Source: Lysobacter ciconiae (GTDB lineage: Bacteria > Pseudomonadota > Gammaproteobacteria > Xanthomonadales > Xanthomonadaceae). From it: 64,000 nt of DNA. The notes under the pieces are model-generated. The model was not told the DNA's origin. It made no database searches and saw nothing but the letters and a program-made list of their open reading frames with translations. The position numbers and the translations under genes were made by a program. The stretch is from NCBI RefSeq assembly GCF_015209725.1, contig NZ_CP063656.1:727001-791000 (forward strand), in the 5' to 3' direction. Position 1 is the stretch's first letter. Every line of letters starts with the position of its first letter. This document shows positions 42,853 to 51,674 of this stretch, piece after piece.

Positions 42853-43332
42853 CTACTGCGTCACGAAGCTGGTGAAGTACACGGCGTCGACCTTGCTCGG
42901 CGCGCCTTCGGACTCCAGCAGGGCGCGCACCTCGTCGCGGGACTTGTCCTGCAGGCGCTCCTTGGCGCTGCGCAGAGCCAGCTGCTCGGCCGAGTGCTGG
43001 CCAAACAGCAGCAGCAGGCGGTTGCGCACCGCCGGTGCGTGGGATTCCAGCGCCTTTGCGGTGGCGTCGTCGCGGGTCATCAACTGCACGTCGGTCTGCA
43101 GATAGCGGACCGAATCGGTATCGATCAGGTTGACGACAAAGGAGGGCTCCAGCGCGAAGTAGATCGCCGGCTTGCGCTCGGTGGTCGGAGGCGTGGACCC
43201 GTCGCCGGTCGGCTCAGCGGCGGTTGCCTTGGAGTACCAGAGCCAGCCTCCGCCCGCTGCCATGCCAATGACCAGCACGGCGACGATGATCCAGGGCATC
43301 TTGCTGGACGTGGATTGGGTCTTGGCAGGCAC
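42853..43332 (-). CDS. fliL: Flagellar basal body-associated protein FliL
   Basis: 159 residues; single membrane helix (MPWIIVAVLVIGMAAGGGWL) and a periplasmic FliL domain (IYFALEPSFVVNLIDTDSVR, SFVTQ at the end). Associates with the stator around the motor. Starts with GTG at 43332, with GGAG 8-9 nt upstream. First gene after a sigma-54 promoter; head of the fliLMNOPQR group. Confidence 0.95.
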   Translation of the reverse strand: MPAKTQSTSSKMPWIIVAVLVIGMAAGGGWLWYSKATAAEPTGDGSTPPTTERKPAIYFALEPSFVVNLIDTDSVRYLQTDVQLMTRDDATAKALESHAPAVRNRLLLLFGQHSAEQLALRSAKERLQDKSRDEVRALLESEGAPSKVDAVYFTSFVTQ

Positions 43333-43368
43333 TCGTAAACTCCGGCTGGCATGGGGATACCGGATCAG

Positions 43369-43384
43369 TGCAAGCCGCGTGCCG
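43369..43384 (-). promoter_or_regulatory. Sigma-54 promoter before fliL
   Basis: On the minus strand: CGGCACG (-24, 43378-43384), 4-nt spacer, TTGCA (-12, 43369-43373). The invariant GG and GC dinucleotides are correctly spaced. It lies 37 bp before the fliL GTG in the 147-bp gap after fliK, the only sizeable gap in this part of the cluster. Confidence 0.8.
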
Positions 43385-43479
43385 CAACTTCAGTGCCACA
43401 CCGCGACGGGGAATTGACGCCAGCGCGGAGGCCGATGGTGGCAGAGGTTTGACGCGCCCGACGCGCGTCGAGGTGCCGA

Positions 43480-44595
43480 TCAGGCGTACTCGTCCAGCAA
43501 GCCCCGGCGGAGCGGGATCGGTGCCGTTGTCGCGCCGCGGACTGGCATGCCGTCAATGGCGTCGGTGCCGAGGTCGTCAGCGGCGGCAGCGCTCGACCTG
43601 CCGGAGTTCCCGCCTTGGCCCCCGCCGACATCGGCCTGGGCGAGCTGCAGGCCGTGCTGGTCGAGCAAATCGCGAAGGCGGCCGACGCTGGCTTCCAGCG
43701 CCTGGCGGACCTCGGCACTGGCAGACGCGAATTCGGCGGTGACGCGCGTGCCGTCCAGCTGCAAACGCACGTCGATGGGTCCCAGGTGGTCCGGGCTGAT
43801 CCGCAATTGCGCATGCCCCAGTCGCTGTTCCGCCATCCAGCCGATACGGGCGCCGAAGCCGTCGTCAAAGCCGGCGTCGGGATCGGTCGGCATCGGGATC
43901 GGCGCGCCGGGCAATGGTGTTGTTGCCTTCTGGCCGGGCCCGGTGATGACAGAAGCTTGCCCCGGAAGGACAAACTCCACCGGATCCACGGTTTCCGATT
44001 CCGACGAGCCGGCGGCAGCAGCCAGCGGCATTGCCGCGCCAGCGCTGGTGGAAATGTCGCCCGCCGCATCCGCGCCGTCGACCGTTCCGATGGTCGGGAC
44101 GGGGAGCGCGCCGGCAGCGATCGCCGGTGAAGCGAACGCGCCGTTGCCAAGCGGAGCTGGCCCCGGCGCGCCAGCGCCGAGCAACGTGGCGGCCGCACGG
44201 TTGCCGGTTTGGGTGGCGTCGAGATTGCCTGCGGTCGAGAGCAGGTCGCCAGCGCCATCCCCATCGTCAGCGTCGCCGCCAGCGGGTGGTGGGACGGGAG
44301 GCCACGCGTTGCCTCCGAGCAGATTCAGGATCTGCTCGGGCAGGTCTTCGGCAAGGTCTTCGTCGGTGGGGTCGTCGTCCCGTGACCCGGGTTTGGAGGA
44401 CGAATCGCCTCCACCTCCGGTGGCGGCACTTTGCGCGGTTGCGGACGTGGAACCGGAGCCGGCGAGCAAACCGGCAAACGTCCCTTGCGGGTCGTCGCCG
44501 GGGGGGAGTTGCTGCGACGCATTCGCTTCTGGCGTCGCGGGCCGCACGGGCGCACCGCCCGCCGGTCCGCCACCACCGACGCCTCCCGCCATCAT
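43480..44595 (-). CDS. fliK: Flagellar hook-length control protein FliK
   Basis: 371 residues. A long Ala/Gly/Pro/Asp-rich disordered region acts as ruler; the C-terminal conserved FliK domain has AQLRISPDHLGPIDVRLQLD, VTAEFASASAEVRQALEASV and RLRDLLDQHGLQL. The ATG overlaps the fliJ stop (ATGA). It is the last gene before the fliL promoter gap. Low sequence conservation outside the C-terminus is normal for the family. Confidence 0.94.
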   Translation of the reverse strand: MMAGGVGGGGPAGGAPVRPATPEANASQQLPPGDDPQGTFAGLLAGSGSTSATAQSAATGGGGDSSSKPGSRDDDPTDEDLAEDLPEQILNLLGGNAWPPVPPPAGGDADDGDGAGDLLSTAGNLDATQTGNRAAATLLGAGAPGPAPLGNGAFASPAIAAGALPVPTIGTVDGADAAGDISTSAGAAMPLAAAAGSSESETVDPVEFVLPGQASVITGPGQKATTPLPGAPIPMPTDPDAGFDDGFGARIGWMAEQRLGHAQLRISPDHLGPIDVRLQLDGTRVTAEFASASAEVRQALEASVGRLRDLLDQHGLQLAQADVGGGQGGNSGRSSAAAADDLGTDAIDGMPVRGATTAPIPLRRGLLDEYA

Positions 44596-45056
44596 GTTTG
44601 CGGCTCGGGATCGCGACTACGCACGGCGTTCAAGGAGCGTCGCGCGCCCAGATCGTCCAGTTCGCGCTGGCTGCGCTGCTCGTCCTTGCGCGATTCCTCC
44701 GCCCGGTAGCTGGCCGAGAGTTTCTCCAACACGTGGGTCTCCCGGCTTGCCAGCAGCAAGCGGGCGCGTTCCACCTCGCTCTGCTGGCGCGTGTCGGTGA
44801 CGACGCGGCTTTGCTGGGCGATCGCCACGTCCAGGCGCTCGCGGAACGCCAGGCGGTTGGCGAGCAGCGCCGGGCTGGTGACGGCCGATCCTCCCGGGGT
44901 GGCGTATTCGAGGGCGTAGCGACGCAGCGCCTCCAGGCGTGCTTCCTGCTCGCTGACGGCGCGGTCCCGCGCGGCGACGTCGCGGGCGACATCGTCCTGC
45001 TGGCGCTGCTTTACTTTCAACAGGGGATCCAATCGTTGCGATCGCATCGGGGTCAT
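44592..45056 (-). CDS. fliJ: Flagellar export chaperone FliJ
   Basis: 154 residues, almost wholly coiled coil, rich in Arg, Glu, Gln and Ala (RLDPLLKVKQRQQDDVARDV near the start). The stalk of the FliI ATPase. Assigned from structure type and place between fliI and fliK, with ATGA overlaps on both sides. Confidence 0.93.
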   Translation of the reverse strand: MTPMRSQRLDPLLKVKQRQQDDVARDVAARDRAVSEQEARLEALRRYALEYATPGGSAVTSPALLANRLAFRERLDVAIAQQSRVVTDTRQQSEVERARLLLASRETHVLEKLSASYRAEESRKDEQRSQRELDDLGARRSLNAVRSRDPEPQT

Positions 45057-46459
45057 GCCTCCTGCACGGCAGGGTTGGTGGAGCGGGGAATGTCGGAGGT
45101 GTCGTCAAGCAGTCGGGCCAGCGCCGCGCGGCTTGCATCCACATCGGCGCCCTCGGCCACGTCCTGGCCGAGAAACGCCTGGATCGCCGGCCAGCGGGCA
45201 AGGGCCTCGTCGACGGCCGGATCGCTGCCGCGCTGGTAGGCGCCGATGGCGATCAGGTCGCGCTGGGCGGAGTAGGCGGCCAGCAGCCGGCGCAGCTTGC
45301 GGATGCGCTCGCGCCACGCCGGGTCGGTGATGTCCTGCATCACCCGGCTGACCGACACCTCCACGTCGATGGCCGGGTACTGGCCGGCGTCGGCGATGCG
45401 GCGCGTCAGCACGATGTGGCCGTCAAGGATCGCGCGGGCGGCGTCGGCGATGGGTTCCTGCTGGTCATCGCCCTCGGTGAGGACGGTATAGAACGCGGTG
45501 ATCGAGCCGCGCCCGTCGGCGCCGTTGCCGGCCCGTTCCACCAGTTGCGGCAGCTTGGCGAACACCGAAGGCGGATAGCCACGGGTGGTCGGCGGCTCGC
45601 CCACAGAGAGGCCGATCTCGCGTTGGGCCTGGGCGAAACGAGTCAGCGAGTCCATCAGCAACAGCACATGCAGGCCCTGGTCGCGGTACCACTCCGCGAT
45701 TGCGGTGGCTCGCAAGGCGCCGTGCAGGCGGGCCAGCGGCGGGCGATCGGCCGGTGCAGCCACCACCACGGCGCGGCGCATGCCTTCCTCGCCCAGCGTC
45801 GCCTCCACGAAGTCGCGCACCTCGCGGCCGCGCTCGCCGACAAGACCGACCACGATCACGTCCGCGGCGGTGTAGCGCGTCATCATGCCGAGCAGGGTCG
45901 ACTTGCCGACACCCGAGCCGGCGAACAGGCCGATGCGCTGGCCGCGCCCGATCGGCAGCAGCGCGTTGATCGCGCGCACGCCGACATCCAGCGATCGGGT
46001 GATCGGCTCGCGCGTCAGTGGATTGATGATCTGACCGCCCAGGCCGACCCAGCTTTCCGGGCGCAAGGGTCCGCGGCCGTCCAGGGGCACGCCGTCGCTG
46101 TCGATCACGCGCCCCAGCAATCCTTCGCCAACCGCCACTTCGCCGCGTTGGCGGGTAGTCACCACGCGAGCGTTTGGCAGCAGCCCGGCCAGATCAGCGG
46201 TGGGCATCAGGAAGGTGCGGTCGCCGGAAAAGCCGACCACTTCCGCATCCACCCAGCGCCCGCCCGAGGTTTCCACGCGGCAACGCGACCCCAGCGGTGC
46301 GCTGCATCCGGACGCCTCCAGGGTCAGCCCGACGGCACGCCGCAGCACGCCCTCGCGCGCCAGTCCGAGGGACGGCGGCTGCGGGTCGATCGCGCCCAGC
46401 CGCGCCGACAGGCGCAGGTTGCGCATCTCTTCCCATTGTTCGGCGGCGATGCGGCTCAT
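45053..46459 (-). CDS. fliI: Flagellum-specific ATPase FliI
   Basis: 468 residues; F1-beta-like hexameric ATPase of the export apparatus. Walker A is FAGSGVGKSTLLGMM, Walker B lies in HVLLLMDSLTRFAQAQRE; the family segment SVGEPPTTRGYPPSVFAKLP is intact. N-terminal beta-barrel domain and C-terminal helical domain are full length. ATGA overlaps with fliH and fliJ. Confidence 0.97.
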   Translation of the reverse strand: MSRIAAEQWEEMRNLRLSARLGAIDPQPPSLGLAREGVLRRAVGLTLEASGCSAPLGSRCRVETSGGRWVDAEVVGFSGDRTFLMPTADLAGLLPNARVVTTRQRGEVAVGEGLLGRVIDSDGVPLDGRGPLRPESWVGLGGQIINPLTREPITRSLDVGVRAINALLPIGRGQRIGLFAGSGVGKSTLLGMMTRYTAADVIVVGLVGERGREVRDFVEATLGEEGMRRAVVVAAPADRPPLARLHGALRATAIAEWYRDQGLHVLLLMDSLTRFAQAQREIGLSVGEPPTTRGYPPSVFAKLPQLVERAGNGADGRGSITAFYTVLTEGDDQQEPIADAARAILDGHIVLTRRIADAGQYPAIDVEVSVSRVMQDITDPAWRERIRKLRRLLAAYSAQRDLIAIGAYQRGSDPAVDEALARWPAIQAFLGQDVAEGADVDASRAALARLLDDTSDIPRSTNPAVQEA

Positions 46460-47100
46460 GGCGCGTCGCCCCGGTTTGCGTCGGCTTCCCTGGCGGCATC
46501 CAGGCAGGCCTGCAGACGCGAGGCCAGGGTGCCGTCGATGCGCACGCTCTCGCTGTGCAGCCGCAGCTCGCCGCGGGCCAGCGTGGTGTCATCGGTCAGG
46601 CGCACGCCGCTCAACCCCGCCAGATGCGGCGCCAGCACGCCCAGATCGTCGGGATGCAGGCGCAGTTCGATCTCGCGCGAGCTGGTGCCCACCGCATCCA
46701 GCGCCTCGCGGACCAGATCGGCGAGCAGGGTGGGGTCGGCCTGGTAGGTGCGGCCCAGCAGGTTGCCGGCAATGCGCACTGCCAGTTCGCCCAGCGCATC
46801 GGCCACTTCATCGTCCAGCCGGGCCAGCGGGCGGGTGAAGCCGTCCAGGATGCCTTCCATCTGCGCAATCATCCTGCGCACCTCGGATTGTCCGCTGGCC
46901 AGCCCCGCGGCATGGCCGGCCGCGTGGCCGCTGGCGTAGCCTTCCTCGCGCGCGGCCGCCTCCAGTGCCTGCAGCTCCTCAACGCTGGGCAGCGCGGGCA
47001 CCGGCTCGTGGACATCGGGCATCCCGCTGGACGCCGTGACGGTATCCAGATCCGGCGCAAGCCACCGGACCGCCTGCATGCTGTCGGCCAGGGCAATCAT
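46456..47100 (-). CDS. fliH: Flagellar assembly protein FliH
   Basis: 214 residues; negative regulator and docking partner of FliI. N-terminal variable region, a Gly-repeat helix of the GxxxG type (ASGHAAGHAAGLASGQ), coiled coil, and C-terminal domain (VADALGELAVRIAGNLLGR, VGTSSREIELRLHPDDL). The glycine-repeat stretch is a hallmark of FliH. ATGA overlaps with fliG and fliI. Confidence 0.95.
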   Translation of the reverse strand: MIALADSMQAVRWLAPDLDTVTASSGMPDVHEPVPALPSVEELQALEAAAREEGYASGHAAGHAAGLASGQSEVRRMIAQMEGILDGFTRPLARLDDEVADALGELAVRIAGNLLGRTYQADPTLLADLVREALDAVGTSSREIELRLHPDDLGVLAPHLAGLSGVRLTDDTTLARGELRLHSESVRIDGTLASRLQACLDAAREADANRGDAP

Positions 47101-48104
47101 ACGAATGCTTCGGTCTTGGCCGACAGCTGGATGGTGCCGCTGTCGGCCATCTTGCGGACCTCGGCGAGAATCTCCTTCTGCGCGGCCTCGACCTCGGCCA
47201 GGCGCACCGGGCCACGGGCCTCCATGTCCTCGATCAGGATTTCCGCGGCGCGCTGGGACATGTTGGTGGTGATCTTGGCGCGGACCTTCTGGTCTGCTCC
47301 GCGCAACGCCAGTGCCAGCTTGTCGGGTGATATCTCGCGCAGCACGGTCTGGATCGTGCGGTCATCCAGGTCGACCAGGTTGTCGAACACGAACATGAGC
47401 TCGCGGATCTGCACGCTAAGCGCCTCGTCGATCTGGCCGATGTTCTCCAGGATCGTCTCGTCCTGGCCGCTGTCCATGAAGTTGAGGATGTTGGCGGCCA
47501 CGCGCACACCGCCGATCGAGGAGGACTTGATGTTCTGGCTGCCGGCAAACTGGCGCGCCATCACGTCGTTGAGCTCATTGAGCGCGTTGGGCGGGATGCC
47601 ATCCAGCGTCGCCAGGCGGAGCAGGACCTCGGCGCGCACGCGCGGGGTCAGGCACTTGAGCACCTCGGCGGCCTGGTCCTCGTCCAGGTGGGCCATGACG
47701 ATGGCGATGATCTGCGGGTGCTCGTTGCGCACCAGCTCGGAGATCGCGCGCGGCTCCATCCACTTCAGCGTGTCCAGGCCGGAGGTGTTGCGTCCGGCCA
47801 AAATGCGGTCGATCAGGCTGCCGGCGCGCTCCTCGCCCAGTGCCTGGGTCAGCACGGCGCGGATGTACTCGTCGGCGCCGGCGCCCAGCGCGCTGGGTTG
47901 CGCCAGCGTTTCGACAAACTCGTCGAACACCGCACCCACGGTGGTGCGCGACACGCCACCCACCGATGCCATGGCCATGCCGAGCTTCTGCACTTCCTTG
48001 GCCCCCATGTGCTTGAGGACCTCGGCCGCCTGCGCCTCGCCAAGGGACAGCAGCACGACCGCCGCGCGCTGGACGCCGGACAGCGGTTCCTTGGACTCAA
48101 CCAT
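47097..48104 (-). CDS. fliG: Flagellar motor switch protein FliG
   Basis: 335 residues; C-ring rotor protein that contacts the MotCD stator. N-terminal FliF-binding domain (GVQRAAVVLLSLGEAQAAEV), middle armadillo domain with NEHPQIIAIVMAHLDEDQA, and the C-terminal torque domain with charged helix FVFDNLVDLDDRTIQTVLRE. The start overlaps the fliF stop by 8 nt. Confidence 0.97.
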   Translation of the reverse strand: MVESKEPLSGVQRAAVVLLSLGEAQAAEVLKHMGAKEVQKLGMAMASVGGVSRTTVGAVFDEFVETLAQPSALGAGADEYIRAVLTQALGEERAGSLIDRILAGRNTSGLDTLKWMEPRAISELVRNEHPQIIAIVMAHLDEDQAAEVLKCLTPRVRAEVLLRLATLDGIPPNALNELNDVMARQFAGSQNIKSSSIGGVRVAANILNFMDSGQDETILENIGQIDEALSVQIRELMFVFDNLVDLDDRTIQTVLREISPDKLALALRGADQKVRAKITTNMSQRAAEILIEDMEARGPVRLAEVEAAQKEILAEVRKMADSGTIQLSAKTEAFV

Positions 48105-49764
48105 CGACTTCCACCCAGTTGCGGATCACGTTGGCGACCCGTTTCGGGTCGTTGCTGACAGCGGTGCGCGCCACCTGCAGCTTCTCGTCAAAGTCCAGCA
48201 GCGGGGCATTGGGGTCCTCGGCCGGCCGTGGGGCGGCCCGAGGCGCCGACAGCGCGACCGGCACTTCGTCCTCCTCGATCACGGTCGCCACGGCGACCTG
48301 CGGCTTGACCGGTCCCATCAGCTGGCGCAGGGCAGGGCGCAACACGGTGAAGATCAGCGCCAGCACGGCCAGGCCGCCCAGGGCGATGCGCAGCAGCTCG
48401 CGCAGGCGCGGGTTTTCCCAAGCGGGCGGACCGCCCGGTTCGTCGATCGTCTCGCGCGCAAACGGTGCATTGACCACGGTGACCATGTCGCCGCGCTGGG
48501 CGTCGAAGCCCACCGCCTGCTGCACGAGTGACTGGATGCGCTCCAGCTCGACCGCGGTGAGTTCGCGGCTGACGATCTTGCCGTCGGCCGACGGCGCGCC
48601 CGGGACGTTGTCCACCAGGACCGCCGCGGTCACCCGGGTGATCCGGCCGGGCGCCTGGCGGGTGTGGGTCAGGGTGCGGTCGATTTCGTAGTTGCGTACC
48701 GCCGTGCGCGCGCCGTTGGTGGACGGTGGCGGCGGCGCCGCCGCCGCCGCCGCCGCGGGATCGGGTGCCCCGGCGGCGGGAGCGGCCGCGACGGGATCGG
48801 GCGTATTGCTTGCGCTGCCGGGAACCCCTTGCGGCGGCTGGGCTGCGCCAAGGTCCCCGGACTCGGAGATCTGCTCGCTGCGCACGATGGCCGCCTCGGG
48901 ACCGTAGACCTCGCGGGCCTGCTCGGTCTGGGCGAAGTCCATGTCGACGCTCACCTGGGCGCTGACCCGCCCCGGACCGGTCATCGGCGCGAGCAGTTCC
49001 TGGATGCGCTGCACGTAGAGCGCTTCCTGGCGTTGCTGCTGTTCAAAGCGCTTCGCACCGATCGCCGAATCGCTGTCCGGATCGGATTGCGAGAGCATGC
49101 GGCCGAACTGGTCGACGACGGTGATGCTTTCCAGCGGCAGCTGCGGAATGCTGTTGGACACCAGGTGCACGATCGCGCTGACCTGGCCGGCCTCCAGCAC
49201 GCTGCCATTGCGCAGATGCAGGACGACCGAGGCGCTGGCCGGTTCCTTCTGGCGGGTGAACGCGCTCGGCTTCGGGATCGCCAGGTGAACTCGCGCTTCC
49301 AGCACCGGGCGCAGGTTGGCGATGGTGCGGGCCAGCTCGGTCTCCAGCGCGTGCTGGTAGCGCGCGTTCTCGACAAACTGGCTGGTGCCGAAACCCTGGT
49401 CACCCTGCAGCGACTCGAAGCCGCCGCCGTTGTTGGCCGGCAGTCCCGCCGACGCGAGCGCCAGTTTGGCCTGGCCGCTCTGGTCGGTCGGCACCGCGAG
49501 CGCGCCGCTGGCCGGGTCGATGCGGAACGGGATGCGCGCGCTGCGCAGCAGGTCGGACGCCTCGCTGGTGGACTTGGCGTCCAGACCGGCGAACACCGGC
49601 ACGTAGTCGGGCCGCTGGGTCCAGAAGAACAGCCACAGGCCGATCGCGATCGCCACGGCGACGAGCGCGAAGGTGCCCATCTGGCGGACCACCGGAATGT
49701 CCTGCAGCGGACCGATGTCGCGCAGGCCGGCCAAGGGATTCTTCGGCAAGGGAATGACGCTCAT
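48097..49764 (-). CDS. fliF: Flagellar MS-ring protein FliF
   Basis: 555 residues; MS ring in the inner membrane. TM1 (GTFALVAVAIAIGLWLFFW), ring-building motifs including YVPVFAGLDAKSTSEASDLL, and TM2 (LRIALGGLAVLALIFTVL) followed by the FliG-binding tail ending in NVIRNWVEVDG. A loop before the last periplasmic strand is unusually Ala/Pro-rich and is encoded by a GGC/GCC repeat. 22 bp after fliE. Confidence 0.97.
   Translation of the reverse strand: MSVIPLPKNPLAGLRDIGPLQDIPVVRQMGTFALVAVAIAIGLWLFFWTQRPDYVPVFAGLDAKSTSEASDLLRSARIPFRIDPASGALAVPTDQSGQAKLALASAGLPANNGGGFESLQGDQGFGTSQFVENARYQHALETELARTIANLRPVLEARVHLAIPKPSAFTRQKEPASASVVLHLRNGSVLEAGQVSAIVHLVSNSIPQLPLESITVVDQFGRMLSQSDPDSDSAIGAKRFEQQQRQEALYVQRIQELLAPMTGPGRVSAQVSVDMDFAQTEQAREVYGPEAAIVRSEQISESGDLGAAQPPQGVPGSASNTPDPVAAAPAAGAPDPAAAAAAAPPPPSTNGARTAVRNYEIDRTLTHTRQAPGRITRVTAAVLVDNVPGAPSADGKIVSRELTAVELERIQSLVQQAVGFDAQRGDMVTVVNAPFARETIDEPGGPPAWENPRLRELLRIALGGLAVLALIFTVLRPALRQLMGPVKPQVAVATVIEEDEVPVALSAPRAAPRPAEDPNAPLLDFDEKLQVARTAVSNDPKRVANVIRNWVEVDG
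48727..48753. repeat. GGC/GCC trinucleotide repeat within fliF
   Basis: (GGC)3 followed by (GCC)6. The first 18 bases form a perfect palindrome. It encodes part of a run of Gly-free alanines and prolines in the FliF periplasmic loop on the minus strand. Such tracts can slip in steps of three and so alter loop length without breaking the frame. Confidence 0.7.
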
Positions 49765-49786
49765 TGGCGCGTGCTCGGGAAGTGGC

Positions 49787-50158
49787 TCATATCGGCATGT
49801 TCATCACGTCCTGGTACGCCTGGACCATGCGGTTGCGGACCTCCACGGTGGCGCGGAACGCCACCGTGGACTGCTGCATCGCCACCATGACCCGCGCCAG
49901 GTCGGCACGTGGATCGCCCATTTCAAAGGCCTGCTGCAGCTGGCCTGCATGGTTCTGGGCGCGACTGACGTTGTCGATCGCGTTGTTCAGGGTTTCAGAG
50001 AATCCGGGTCCCTTCAGTCCCTCGGACGCGCCGATGCCGCCGGGGCTGATCGCGCCCGGATTGATGGCATTGCTGGCCGGCGCGTCGCCCATGCGTCCGC
50101 CGGCCTGCGACTGGTGCGCGCGGATCTGGGAAAGAATCGAGGAAATCGCATCGCTCAT
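49787..50158 (-). CDS. fliE: Flagellar hook-basal body complex protein FliE
   Basis: 123 residues; first rod-proximal adaptor between MS ring and rod. Family C-terminal half is clear: FSETLNNAIDNVSRAQNHAG, DLARVMVAMQQSTVAFRATV and VQAYQDVMNMPI. First gene after a sigma-54 promoter, head of the fliEFGHIJK operon. Confidence 0.96.
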   Translation of the reverse strand: MSDAISSILSQIRAHQSQAGGRMGDAPASNAINPGAISPGGIGASEGLKGPGFSETLNNAIDNVSRAQNHAGQLQQAFEMGDPRADLARVMVAMQQSTVAFRATVEVRNRMVQAYQDVMNMPI

Positions 50159-50195
50159 GCGGAACTTCAGGCCGTCTGGTCAATGCGCCTGTCGA

Positions 50196-50211
50196 TGCAA
50201 GGGGTGTGCCA
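50196..50211 (-). promoter_or_regulatory. Sigma-54 promoter before fliE
   Basis: On the minus strand: TGGCACA (-24, 50205-50211), 4-nt spacer CCCC, TTGCA (-12, 50196-50200), then T. This is a near-perfect -24/-12 element, 38 bp before the fliE ATG and directly downstream of fleQ, its expected activator. Confidence 0.92.
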
Positions 50212-50222
50212 TGCGCGTGCCG

Positions 50223-50244
50223 GGAACCCGACGCGGCGGGTTCC
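50223..50244 (-). terminator. Hairpin after fleQ, possible weak terminator
   Basis: GGAACCCG (50223-50230) and CGGGTTCC (50237-50244) form an 8-bp stem with a 6-nt loop 3 bp after the fleQ stop. There is no T-run, so it may stabilise mRNA ends or act as a site near the fliE promoter instead. Confidence 0.35.
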
Positions 50245-50246
50245 GG

Positions 50247-51674
50247 TCAGCGCTCGATACCGTACTTCCGCAGTTTTTCCACCAGCGTGGTCCGGCGCAG
50301 GCCCAGCAGCGGCGCCGCGTGGGCGACAACGCCGTCGGCCTGCTCCAGCGCGGCGCGGATCAGTTCCAGCTCGACATCGGCGATGTGCGAGCGCAGGTCC
50401 ATGCCCTCGGCAGGCAGGGTGGCCCGCGGCGACACCGCCGAGGCGGGATGACTGAGCTCGGCGGCGCCGTCCTCTGCATCGACCGGCGTTGAGAGTGGGG
50501 CCGGTTCCTCGGGCAGCTCGGCCAGGCCCGCACGGTATCGCGCCGGCAGGTCGCTGGCGCGGACGGTTTCGGCCGGATGCAGGACCGCCAGACGCTCCAG
50601 CAGATTGCTCAGCTCGCGCACGTTGCCCGGCCATGCGTACCGGCGCAGCACGTCGACCGCGCCCTCGCTGAGGGTGACCTTGCCGCGGCCGGCTTCCGCC
50701 AGCTGGCGGGTGATCGCCGAGATCAGGTCGGGGAGGTCATCACTGCGCTCGCGCAGGGCAGGCATCTCGATCGGGAACACGTTGAGCCGGTAGAACAGGT
50801 CCTCGCGGAACTTTCCTTCGGCGATATGCGATTCCAGGTTTCGGTGGGTCGCCGCGATCACACGCACATCGCACTGGATGGTCTGGTTGCCGCCGACGCG
50901 CTCGAACGTCCGTTCCTGCAGGACCCGCAGCAGCTTCACCTGCATCGGCATGCTCATGTCGCCGATCTCGTCCAGCAGCAGGGTGCCGCCGTCGGCCATC
51001 TCGAAGCGGCCCTTGCGCTGCGTCAGCGCCCCGGTAAACGCACCTTTCTCATGCCCGAACAGCTCGCTTTCCAGCAGCTCGGCCGGGATGGCGCCGCAGT
51101 TCATCGCCACGAAGGGGCGGTCGTGCCGACGCGAGCGCGCGTGCACGGTGCGCGCAGCCACCTCCTTGCCGGTGCCCGATTCGCCCAGGATCAACACCGT
51201 GGTGTCGAACGGTGCGACCTGATCGATCATCCGGGTCAGGCGCAGCGTCGCCGGGCTGCGGCCGGTGGGCCCGCTGGTGGAATGCTCGCGCTCCTCGTCC
51301 TGGTGGATGCGTTTCAGGCTGGCGCGACGCAGCGCCTCCTGCAGTTGCGCGCGACGGACGGGGTAGTCCAGCGGCCACAGCGTTTCGGGATGCAGCGACG
51401 AGCGCCACGGCGCATCATCGCCCGTCCCGCTGAGGACCATCAGCGGCGGATGCAGCGGCTGGGCCGCGATCCACTGCACCAGCGCGGGCCACGCCGGGTC
51501 GGTCGACACATCACCCACCACGATCGCCACCCAGTCGCCCGGCCGCGAGCGCTTGATATCGATGTCAGCGGGTTCTGCAAGCCGCGGCGTGAAATCCATG
51601 AACTCCAGCAACGTGGCGACGCGCTCGGCACGCTCCATGTTGCTGTCGAGTACGAGGATGCGCGACTCGCTCAT
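50247..51674 (-). CDS. fleQ: Sigma-54-dependent flagellar master regulator FleQ
   Basis: 475 residues. N-terminal FleQ/receiver-like domain (about 1-120) without a clear phosphorylation site; AAA+ domain with Walker A LGESGTGKE, the sigma-54 contact loop GAFTGA and GGTLLLDEIGDM; C-terminal Fis-type helix-turn-helix (LLGLRRTTLVEKLRKYG). Activates sigma-54 flagellar promoters such as those before fliE and fliL. In P. aeruginosa FleQ an LFRS motif just before the AAA+ core binds c-di-GMP; here the equivalent stretch reads GPTGRSPATLR. The start overlaps the receiver gene stop (ATGA). Confidence 0.95.
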   Translation of the reverse strand: MSESRILVLDSNMERAERVATLLEFMDFTPRLAEPADIDIKRSRPGDWVAIVVGDVSTDPAWPALVQWIAAQPLHPPLMVLSGTGDDAPWRSSLHPETLWPLDYPVRRAQLQEALRRASLKRIHQDEEREHSTSGPTGRSPATLRLTRMIDQVAPFDTTVLILGESGTGKEVAARTVHARSRRHDRPFVAMNCGAIPAELLESELFGHEKGAFTGALTQRKGRFEMADGGTLLLDEIGDMSMPMQVKLLRVLQERTFERVGGNQTIQCDVRVIAATHRNLESHIAEGKFREDLFYRLNVFPIEMPALRERSDDLPDLISAITRQLAEAGRGKVTLSEGAVDVLRRYAWPGNVRELSNLLERLAVLHPAETVRASDLPARYRAGLAELPEEPAPLSTPVDAEDGAAELSHPASAVSPRATLPAEGMDLRSHIADVELELIRAALEQADGVVAHAAPLLGLRRTTLVEKLRKYGIER

